A stretch of DNA of 33,350 bases from Phallusia fumigata (Eukaryota; Chordata; Ascidiacea; Phlebobranchia; Ascidiidae), in assembly GCA_008931825.1 (NCBI GenBank), contig QXVZ01033119.1, forward strand, positions 1 to 33,350. Reading direction: 5' to 3'. The notes beneath the pieces were generated by a model. It saw nothing but the letters and a program-made list of their open reading frames with translations, had not been told where the DNA came from and did no database searches. A program made the position numbers and the translations under genes. This document shows, piece after piece, positions 12,401 through 24,400 of this stretch (its first letter is position 1; every line of letters starts with the position of its first letter).

Positions 12401-15400
12401 TTGTATTTCGACATAATTTGCAAAAACATTTGTTTATTACTAACCTGGGAAAAGCTGACGTAGAGCATCCAGCAATTCTACGTCACCAGAGGGCGCTAGT
12501 GTCTGTGACGTAGTCATCCATGGACTCCATGTAAAGTTTGCTGGACAGGTTCCAAGGATTCCTACAAAAAATGCGTTTCAGAAATACATCGATTTTGATT
12601 GATAAATCATGTTTTTTTCCACAAAATTATTTTTTTGACTTTTACATTTAAAAACGGGTACAAAATTTTTCAAAATACAAACAAAAGTGTAAATACAAAA
12701 TTAAAAACATTCTTTTTCAAGAACGATTATTGGATACCAATGGAAAAAAGTCTCCTAATTCCTGTTTAAGCATTAGAAATCAGCAATCGCAGTTACATTT
12801 CTATTCTCACCTGAACAGCAAAATCGAGCTTCATAGTCGGCGCACTGAACCCCTTTTGGCTGCTCACTCTGTGTGCAAACTATCCCGTCGGTGATGCTTA
12901 TTTTCACTACGTTTCCTGTCTCCGTATACGATGTACCGTCTTTACTTCGAGCCTCCAGCGCGACTGGTTGTGAACATAATTCCTCTGCGAATGAACCAGG
13001 TTTAAATGTTGTGTGTGTATGTCCAATACATCACACAGTAAAGCAAGTATTTCAAAATAATACAACTGTCATTTTATATGCTTAAAACATGAGGTTATAA
13101 TAAAGGTTTTTTTGTGCCGCTTGTGCGTATAATGAGTAAGCCGTCGTGCTGAGTGCACCAGAAGTTTTTTAAGGTACTTTTTGTTATTTTTCTAGGCATT
13201 GATCTCAAATAAAAGCAAATCATGATTTTTTTAGCTTCGGAACAAACACCGCTTTTTGATTTTAATACCCTGTCGCTTTCATAATGATCCCTAGCAATAG
13301 GTTTGAATTAAATTTTTTTGTAGTTTTAGCATATTTTAATCAAAAGATGCGATTTAAGAGAATAAATTCCTCAACAAACTTTTTCATGTCTTTTTCACAC
13401 TCAAATGTGAAACAACGTCCACAATCCTAGCAGGTTTCGACAGAAAATTTCAACCTATTCTTTTTTTCGATAAATTTACCTGAGTAAACTCGGCGAAGTT
13501 GCGAGAGAGTTTCCGAATCTCCGATCGTTCCGGGATCGCTTCTATCAAACCACATGGTCCATGACGAATCGGAATCGCATTCACCCAAGAGACCTAAGCC
13601 TGTTCACAAAAAATCCATGGATAAAGAGCTGTATTTCGCAGCATAGAAAACCCATGTTTAGGGCAGAAGCCTAATAAAGACGAAAATGTAAATTGTTTAG
13701 ACCAACCACGCCAAGCAAATCAATCGGCCCGAAGGCCCATTACAAATTGTGAGATTTTTTGTAAAATAGTACTTTGTTGGTAAAACCAAAGGCTATGATA
13801 CACAAGTTGATCTGTGCGCACGCGCAAAAACGTTTTTTCCATGAGCAGATAAACTGATTAAAATACGCTAAGGTTTGGGAAGGTAAGTGGAAAATTAGTA
13901 CGGCGCGTTAAGATCTTGCTGATCTTGGATTTGTAGCTTCAAAGTTGCAAGTATGGGATATACTCTTTTGTTACTTATTAATAAAAACAATCCAGTTTCC
14001 TATGGTGCATCAAACTTATCCAGCTTTATGCAGCTAATTGATAACTTTTGTAGAACATTTTAAAGACCCAAGTTTCCACAGCCACAATATAATAGTTTTT
14101 AGCCCGAGACTAAATTCACTAGTGTTGTTTTTGGCATTATAGTATTTATATCCTCACCAGTACAGCTCGTTCCATTGCCACTATATCCGGACCTGCAGGA
14201 GCATGTGTAGTAGCCTTCTTCATTTATACAGTCAGCGTTCTCGTCGCAATTGTCCGCACCATTGTCACATTCGTCCACGTCTTAACATAAAAAAAGTAAG
14301 AATCTGCTAAAAATGTTAGTTTTAAAAACGAAATTTATTCATACTCTATTTTAATACTTGGACACCCTTTACTAGTTAAGTTTCTTTAATTTTTTCAATT
14401 AAAAACATAACTACCAGATAGCTTGTATTTACTGAATAGATTAACACAAACGTTTCAACAATCGCTTCCTAAACTGATGATGACAACAGCGGTTGTCGAA
14501 ACGTTTGCAATACAATGTATTCACTATATACAAGTTCTCTGGCAGTTATGTTTTTGCTGAAGCTATTGTGTGGTCTGTGTTCCTTGTTCAACACAAAACA
14601 TTGATAAGGAACAAGCTATAAAGCGACTTTAAATTGCAGTACTACTTCTGCTATTTCATTCTCAAAAAACACTTAAACACCCAGTTTACAATCCGTACCA
14701 GTGCAGTGGGTTCCATTCCCTGTAAATCCGGTATAGCAGGAACACAGGAAGCTTCCCACAGTGTTGGTGCATTTGCCAGTTGGTCCACAAGCGAACACGT
14801 CCAACGAGCATTCATTGTAATCTGCAGCAAAGAACATGTTGTGAAGCATGTTTAAACAGACAACACAGTGGAACGGACACAGACTTGTATTAATAATAGT
14901 TACCACAAAACGTAAGGATTTCTACACAGAGCATGTGGATGTTACGAAGTGAATGACAACATTCGTTAAACAAAAAATCAATTTCGAAACACAGGGCAAG
15001 TACTTGAAGAGTAGCCTAATTCAAAACATAATTGCCAGAGAACTTGTGTATAGTGAGTAGGCTACATTGTATTGTAAGAGTTTCAACAATCGCTGTTGTG
15101 ATCATCAGTGCATAATGACGAAAAGCTTGAAACGTTGTGTTATCTACATAAGCGAGACGAAAAGGAAGAAATGACGCAATTGGTAACGTGACCAAGTATA
15201 GAAGATCTCGGGCAGGTACGTTTTTAAAATGGTCATCATTGAAAAACACATTTTGGGTAGCCTCGGTTTTTTTGCTGTTTTGCATGTTAATGGCCACCGT
15301 AATACCTACAAGGATTTGGACAAACACACACACAATAACTAAATAAGCAGGGTTTGCATTAAAACAATTCCATGAGCAAAGAAAGGAAATTCAAATCTAC

Positions 15401-18400
15401 ACGCAATGAAACATTTTTGTGGGAAACATAATACCTGCACACAGCTTCCCGTCGCCATAGTAACCGTCGTTGCACTGACAAGTGTAACTTCCCTCTGTGT
15501 TGTTGCACTCAGCATTGACGTCACACAAGATCGTGAATCCGTCGCATTCGTCAACGTCTGTGCAAAAGTAGAACGAAAAGTTAAAAATAGAAAAGTCGTA
15601 AAATAAAGTTAAACTTTAGCTTAACAAACTTGGGCACGCACACTAATTGTTTAACTTCTATATATTTACGACACTTATTCATTTTACATGAGAAAGCGAA
15701 CATCATGTCTTTCTCTAGTGACTTGAGCATGAACATTGCACCTCGCCATTGGTTCTTTATAAAAAGCCAAGATATGCTTTATTAAACATGTTTATGCCAA
15801 TAAATACCTTTTAAACTGTTTTATGACAAAAACACTTTTTTTACCGAACTCCACCTGGCTAATAGTACGATACATCCACAAACTTAAACGAGGTACTCTC
15901 GAAAATTCAGAAGCAAAATATTCTCTAGACAAACCCACCTTTGCAAACAGTTCCATCCCCCTCATATCCTACTTTACAGACGCATTCATATCCGGCATCA
16001 ATATCAGCACAGAGTGCGTTGTGTGAACAAGGATTGCTCTCACATCCAGTCAGGTTCCCTGTGATATATATATATTCCTGTGTGTCAACAAATTCGGAGG
16101 AAAAAATTTCTCAAATTTTAGTAGCAACCAATCTAAGATCATATGGTTTGCGGTTTGATTTCTGGGTGAGATGAAAAGAATCTTGAAAAAACTTGTTTTA
16201 CAATAATTTTACCACAAAAAAATTCAAATAAATTTTTACTCAATTATAGGCTGTACTCAGGATACAAGACATGACCTTTAAGAGTCGCTTAAATAAAAAC
16301 ATAACTGCAAGAGATTAAGTATATGGTGGAAACATTTGAATACTCTTTGACGACAAAAGCGATTGTTGAAACGTTTACAATGTATTCATAAACTTGCACT
16401 CCGGCATTTATGATTTCAACCAAAGCTTATACATGTCGGTCAAAATACAAGCACACAGGTTCTTACGAGTTTTGCAGACGTGGAAACCGGCTCTCGTTGA
16501 GTCACAAGAGTCGCAGGTGTCTTTGGAATCAGCGCAGGTGAACTGATTCATTCCCTCGCAACTACATTCGGTCGAGCAGTTTGCATTCCAACGCTTGTAA
16601 CCTGGAAAATGGGTTTAAGAAAATGTGGTTCAAATAAAGTGAATTTTGAGTTTGTAACTACAATTCAAATGTTTGAGACCATACCAAAAAACAAAACTTA
16701 TTTGGTAGTATCAAAAATCCCTTTTCAACAATTAAAAATCGTATTACAAAAATGTAATAAAAGCTTGAGTACAAAAACGTTGCTTGGACAAGAGTTTGGT
16801 TTCATAATGACAGCTAAAACAATTTCACTGATTGTCATTCAGCGTTTGAAAACACAACCCTTACCTTCAAGCATTATATATCCGTTGTCCAGCCTGCACT
16901 GGTCGGTAACCAGCCCCATCTCACATATCACATCAGCAATATCGCCGCTCAACGAGTGAAGACCCGCAAACTCGGGGGCGTAGAACACGAATTTCTCCTC
17001 AGGCGACGAAGCCAGACTGTCCAGCAGACCTTCCTCCGCTTGGCGCGTTCCCAGTGCTATCACATGACTTTCACGCTTTAGCGCGTCGGCCGCTTGGGCC
17101 ACATCGTCGTCCGCGTGGCCAGTAACTATGACAACAGTGACCGCCGGGACACCAGGGCGCCGGGATCCAGTGGCGCTTAGGACGTTTCTGGCAACTGTTG
17201 AGAGAGCTTGACCGATTTGGCGACGGCCCGTCGAGCTTGCGATGTTTGCAATCGCTTCAAGGAGACTGGTTTCGGTTTTCTGAGCTCCGAACGAAAATGC
17301 GACGTCGGCGGTTTCGCTGTAACGAGTAAGTCGTGTTGAGAGCATTTTTTGTGAAATTGTTGTGTGGTGGTATTGTAAGTTGTTGATTAAAAACATTAGG
17401 GGAGTTTGGTACCAAATTTTGTCAACGCAAATTCAGTCTTTCAAACTGTTTTACAAACTTTTGAAAGCACACAGATACCGGTTTAAAAAGGATGATAAAA
17501 AGCTTAACAAGAAAAAAAATACTTTAAGTAAACTTTCTGGCGTTGGGGCATCAAAAAGTTAGGTGGAAGCTGCCAAAAATGTGGCGTCAAACTTTCTACG
17601 TATCGAGACACCCCTTCATTAACAACTTTGCCAATTTAATCACCCGATGTACTCTAGTGTACAGTGTCTTGGTGTTCAGTAACGATACGAAATCTGTTTA
17701 GTTTTTCCAGGTTCTGATTTCAGTTCAGTTTTTTTGCCTACCTGTATCTTGTAAATGAAACCTGAACTGCTGCAGGTCCTATGTCAAATCGCCGCACGAT
17801 GTCCGACGTGAGATGGAGGAATTGGTGGAAAATTTGTTTCCGGACAGTTAAGCTTGAGTCGACGACGAATGAAAGATCGATCACCGTGTTCTCCTGACAC
17901 TTATCTGCAAATTAAATGTCGACAATGGTAAAAATACTTGAAATTTATTTGATTTGAAGTGTCGTCGTGTCGAAATAAAAGTGCATTGTTGGAAACTAAA
18001 AAACTGCAAAGATTTGGTCAGATACTTACAGTTGTTCACTGGGAAACAATGTTGCACATTAAGAAGTCGGTTGTCCTCGCAAACCTCACCATCCGGACAC
18101 GAAGTAGGAGAACAAACCATTCCTCGCGGGGCTGCACAGATGCACAGACGCGTACAACTGCCGGTCATGTGACTGTAACCTGCAAAAGATATATGGTTGT
18201 TGACAGGGGTTTCACAATGTTTCAGGTTTAGCATTTTTTTTCCTCAATTTTTTGTCTTAAACGTCAAAAAGTTATTATGTTTGATATTCTCAACCTTAAA
18301 CCAGTGGTTCCCAATCACCAAGAAATTCCACCTCAGAGAGGAATTTTATGAATAAAGGAGATGGAATTCAATTTTATAGTTAAGTTATTCACGATACGAT

Positions 18401-21400
18401 AATTGTTGTATTTCTTTTCAAGTAGAGCAGTGGTTCCAAACCTTTTAAATTTACTTTATATCACTTCTTGTCTAGTACGTGAGGAATGAAAAGTTCCCAA
18501 ATAAGTAAAGGGGGGAATGCATTAAGAAGGTTGGGAACTACTGCTCTAAACAAAAAACACCTGATATTAGCTGCTACCAAAAAGTTACATACCTCTTTCC
18601 ACCACAGTGCCGTCATCAAGTGTGCAGAAACAATCAGCGTCGACTAGGCACACGTCACGTGGTACGGTTAAGCTGCACACGTGACTGACTAGCGGGTCAA
18701 CGTCATTAGTGACGTCAGACAGTGATTGAATTGTTACTGCGTTTTTGTCAACAGGGCCAGAGACAAACTGCTGAAGAACTGCATCACTGGCTCCCTAGAA
18801 CAATAAATAAATAATCAAAGTTATGGATTCGTATGCACCTTGTCTTGTGCATTTTTAAGTGTTTGATTTTAATGGCTGTCTTGATCAGAATATCTGAGTT
18901 TGAGGTTAAAGCGTTGTAATTTTTGAAAACTTTTTGTATACCAGAAAAGCATTTGCAATTTAATCAATAGATTTTGTTTGCGAAGTATAGTAGTCATTTG
19001 ATGATGACAACAGCGATTGTTGAAACATTTGCATTACAATGTATTCACTTTATACACGTTCTCTAGCAGTTATGTTTTTAATCATGGTAATCTTCCATCC
19101 AATAGTAATATTAAACGCATCTGTCTATCGAACAACAGGACCTTACTTCAAAGCAATTGAAGATTTACCTTGAAACCAAGGGCCATCACAGTTCCGTGTT
19201 TCTTTAGGGTTTCAACGACCGTAGGATCTTCGATGACGCTATTTTCATCAGCTAAAATGAGAAAGGCGACAGGGACATCCAAACGACGACCCTTGCTGAT
19301 AGACAAAACATCCCTGCAGTAACACAACAATTTGTTTTAATAAATATTGTTCTAAATTTAATTGGGAGTTTAAACCAGGCTCGGTAACCCCTGACATGGT
19401 AATTATTCATGGCAAGCCAAACGATATACGAGTTCGTGTTCTAATACATTTTGTGAGTCAAGTTGTTGTTTGACAAAATTTGTAATCTGGTTTTCGGCCC
19501 ATGGTTTAACCAGAAGATTTACTGACATTAAAAAGTACAAGTGTTATAAGTTGATGCAAAATTTGATTTCTGGTACAATTCGTTATGAGTCAAATATAGG
19601 CAAATCGTGTTTACTAACTTGGTAAGGCTGTTGAGAGTTTGGTCGATGCTGGAAGTCGCCACAGTTTGTTGCAAAGTCGAAATAGCTTCGAGTAATGCCC
19701 CTTTATCTTCCTGATCCTCGAGATTCCAAACCGTGAGTGCAGTTCCATTGTTCGCCACCATCGCTATCTGTGATACAAGAGAGTTATTTTGTATCACGAA
19801 ACACGGGGTCCGCTAAAACTCTGCTCAAAAATATACTTGTCCAAATAGTTCTCATAAGCGACGTGCTTTATTCATCAAACATTCGCCAGTAACTCATCAG
19901 TGACGCAATAAGGCTTGCACCAAACACTAAAATATTTACGCACGTAAGTGGGAAAAAGTGAAGATGAGAAGATGCAAAAACTATGGCTTTTTAGTAACCG
20001 CACAACTTTTTAATAACTGATTTAGTTTTTAGGGATAGCTATTTCACTTTGGTGCAAGCCAATGTTTCCACTGGTTAGAGGTACTAGAGAACGCCACTTA
20101 TGACTTTTCTTGCTTAGAAAATATAATAGGGCGTTGTGGGATTAGAACCACCAACCTATTATTTATATCCACACATTTTATGATTACTTCTTGTCTAGTG
20201 GGAGAGAAAAAAAAGTTTCAAATCACGTAAATGGGGAAATACATCAAAACTTGTTACAGCTACTTGCCCTTGTCACGTCGCTGTTACTGATCCACTATAC
20301 AACACCAGACATGTTGGCAGTCTGCTTTTAAGTCGAATCCCTTAACATTTTATAGCCCAGAAAAATTGTTTAAACCACTTAAACTCACCTGTACTGCTTC
20401 AGGGCCAATATCAAAGCGACCCACCAACTCTGAGAGAAAGTACGTCACGTTCTCGAATTCCTCTGTCGTCATAGATGCACTCGTGTCCATGACAACAACG
20501 AGGTCGATTCTCATCTTCATCGGACAAATAGCTGGAAATTTTGAAAAGAGTTAGTCGCTGTAAAATGTTGGTTTGGAAAACATGTTTCGAAAGCTACCTG
20601 GTTGATATGCTGTCGTGGTGGTTTCTGAAATAAAAGAAACATAACAAATAATAAAAATAACAAAAATGAATAAAAAAGAAACAAATAATGAAAAAAGTTT
20701 GTAGTTTGTGTTTTCGCAAAAAAACTCATTCAAATGTCGTCATACAAATAAATGAAAGTGGTACTCACGTGGTTGGAATGTTGCTGAAAAAAAGAGTAGA
20801 ACAGTTTTTAGCACAAACACAAAACCATACACACAATGCAAAAGCAGGCTTCGAAATAGTTAATTAATTAATAGGTATCTAATTAGGATAAACTATCAAC
20901 CATTTAGGCACACAACCCACAGCTTTAAATAGTCTTTACAAGAAAATACAACCAGTACTTGTGTGTAAAACATTTTCCGACGTTTCGACATTCCTGATGA
21001 TGACAGCAGCGTTTGTCGAAACGTAGAAAATGTTTTACACACCAGTACTGGCTTGTACCTTCCGCTTGAGGTACACTATCCCCATTAGTATCCACATTGC
21101 CACATACAAATTTCAAATTTGCATTGTTCTGTTTCAAAAAGTTAACAGATCATGCGAAAAACAAACGGTCTGCAACTCACGTGACGACTTATTGACGCAT
21201 TCAAAACTTCCCGCCGTAGTCTCGGTGCAGACCTCATCGGCCGTGCAGTACGACTTGGTGCAGACGTAATCTCTCTCGAACGTGCACACGCATTCCACAG
21301 AACAATCGGAATTCAGGTAGCGGAAACCTTGAAAAATATTACATCAAACATCTACGTCTACGATCCTATTTAAAAACTATTAGTAATCCAATATATGACT

Positions 21401-24400
21401 TGTAAGAACGAAGATTATAGGCAATTTAAAGGTGCATGTTGTAATTCCACACATATCACTTTTTATTTGAAAAATAATTTAAAAGGCCTCAGGAGTTAGC
21501 AGTGCCAGCTTTGGACTGGGAAACCCACGATCCCCTCCCTTTACATTACGCCATCTGGTGCCAGAAAGTTTGGAAACATACGTGGCTTTTAATTGTGTGA
21601 AAACATATACCCTTTTAATTTACATTAATATGTAATAACAAACACATTTTTGAATAAAAACATAACTGCCAGAGAACTTGTATGTAGTGAATACATCTTG
21701 TGTTGTTCGACCATCGTTATCATGTTCCATGGCAGTTTTGTGTTTAATTAAACTACACTTTAACTCCACGTCTTGTGTAACTTTTTTTTCCAACATTTTA
21801 AAATGACTACGAAAACAAATCGAGTAAAAGAACTTTTAATGCTAAATTTTACAGATCGTGGACCCCTTAGTTACAGCTTACTTAACCTGGCACTGGTAGT
21901 CACGCGTTGCTAGTTATTCGTTTCAACAAACCAACCTCGCTCGAAGTAGGAACCGCTCGGCAGGTTGCAGCCGCAAAGTTCTTCTTTAACACATTCTTCG
22001 TTGTCGTTCAACAAGAACCCGTCATCGCACACACAGCGGTCGGTGAGAGGTAGGTCACAACTGTATGTCAAACATTAAGTCACAGCTAGTCAATTTCAAA
22101 GTGGTGAAATGATGATATTACTCTGGATTGCTTAATTCATAGCCTTAAATGTAAAATGTAAAACATCTTCTAGCACTTGCATCTCATTAGGTTTTGTATA
22201 ATTGACGTTTTTTGAAAGGTTAGTCGCCGTAAAAGATTGTAATTAGCGTTGGGTATTAAATCTACTGAGAATGAAAAAAGAGGTTATGAACGATGACTAG
22301 ATCTTGCTGTTTTTATTTGTGCTAGTAAGTTAGTCCAGAAGTCCAGAAACTAAAATAGCCTGGGAACTTCAGCGCACTTTAAAAAACAGATCATGGTGCC
22401 ACCATGAATTGACAACAGCATTTCTCAAAACTTCGAAAAGAGTTGTGCGCAGACGAAGCGGTTTGTATTTTTCAGCCAAAGAATTCTGTCCAGCGCTCAC
22501 TCAGCCAGTTTCTTACCTGTCTTTTGCATCAGGATTTCTACATGTGTTGGGACAAGCCTTTACGCATTGTTTGGATGTCGAGTTTGGCTGACACTTCTTC
22601 AGTAAACCGGTCGCATCTCTCCAGCCACACACTTTAACACCAGCGTCGTCGCATTCCGAAGCATACGCCTCCAATGACTGGTGAAAATAAATGTTTTTAA
22701 AAGATGCTAAAAGCAAGCTGTGGTTTTATATGAGTAAGAAATGGTATTTTGCCAGGCCACATACGATTATTTCAGGTTTTTTTTTAAGGATTAGTTTGTT
22801 AGGAGAATATTATTGAAATAGGGTAAAATTAAGGTATGGCCGCGTGTATTGTTGCACGAAGGTTAGAAAACTGATTTCAGCATCACAAAACTTCATCAAT
22901 TCTAAACTTCCAAGTGCTTTTGAAATGGAGTTATGTTTTCCGCTGAACTTACCCCGGCGCCAGATCAATACTACAAACACGGAAGTTTTGTGGAAATATT
23001 ATTCAACTCACACTGACAGCAAGATAAAGAACGATGTACGCTATCTGAGAATAAAGTCAACGATTTGTCCCCAAAGCCCTACTGGGCAAAGGTATTTTTG
23101 CGCACACGTGTTTCGACGCTTAATTCGAGCTTTCCTCGGGTTAAATTTCACTCAAAGCACGACACAACAGGACCTGAACAGGACGTCGAAACGTCGGAAC
23201 GCAAAAATGCATTTCCCAAAAGACCTTTCCGTTAGTTCTGCAATGCCTGGCAGCAACATTTTTTTACGTAGACTTTTTCCTCAAACTTGGAAAAAACACT
23301 CCACCTTTTCCATCTCCTCGGGTGCTGATTGTTGGAAGCAGGATTTATAAAGGCAGGATCCGTAAAAACTTGTCGGGTCTTTCACTTGGTGGCATTTGGC
23401 GAACGGACCTTCAGTATCCTGAATGGCTTCGCACATTCCTCCATAAGAACTGCCATCAATGTTAAATTTATGGTTACAATTCATCGAAATCAACGAAAAT
23501 TAGTTAAAGACCTTTCATACATGAAGCTCGGGCAGTCGTTCTTTGGGGGTGCAATCGTGGTACCGCACTCCCCCATTTTGTAGCTTTCCACGAACGCCGT
23601 GATGTCATCGGTGACGTAACCGGTTTGCGTGATGAAGTCGTCGATCGGGACGCCGTTAAAGTTGCCGCAAATTCCCGTTAACTAAAACCGAAAAAAATTT
23701 AATAAATTTTTTTCAAAAAATGTTATCCAATATTGCATTTTAATCTCAATAAGAAGTTACAAGCCAGTACTTGTGTGTGAAACATTTTCTACGTTTCGAC
23801 AAACGCTGCTGTCGTTATCAGGAATGACTTAAAAAGAGGCATTAATTATTAGGATTGTTTATTTCCTTGTACCATGTTCTTGTAGTTGTTTTGGACTTCA
23901 AGTTTCAAGTTTTTTCCATCGAATGTTAGAAACAAGCGGCTGGGGGTGCGAAGCTGAAGAGCGCCATCCAGCAGAAAGATCGTAAACTCCTTACTTTCGT
24001 ATTCCGTCGCTTGCGTGTTGTTTATCTGTTGGTAAATGAAATATTCTGTTACTTGCGTGTTGTTTATCTGTTGAAATTAGCTTGTATGAAATTTTCCTTA
24101 GTTGTTGGAGGCCCAGAAATCTCATAGTCCAGTATCACATAGAAAACACGAAAGGATTGGGATCTAAATATTTTGTCCATGCCCCACTGGCTAAGAAACA
24201 TTGTTCTAGGCAAGTATAGAGAGAAAAATGCATCGAGGTTATTGCACTAGTTTAGAATAAAATCTGGCGAACCAGATAGAAAAAAGCTTAACGTAGTTTG
24301 CCCACTCCCGCTATAGAAGATATTATTAGCTTCATTTCTGGTTAAAAACTGTAAAAAAAACTAAACTTTCACTACCTTTGTATGCACAGACTGGTCCTTA

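Noticed and set aside
15016-15333. 105-codon open frame on minus
   Set aside because: It lies in a family-A foldback element and flanking intron, with no cysteine pattern or homology.
16609-16959. 116-codon open frame on plus
   Set aside because: AT-rich intron plus antisense of VWA3; no recognisable domain.
17881-18234. 117-codon open frame on minus taken as a single exon
   Set aside because: Only 18030-18179 is coding (TILa-like). The rest is intron between clear GT and AG sites, and the frame differs from that of exon 32.
22844-23350. 168-codon open frame on the plus strand
   Set aside because: It runs through a foldback element (23083-23217) and the antisense of the C8 exon (23305-23449). 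No domain, no splice or initiation context and mixed composition: a chance frame.
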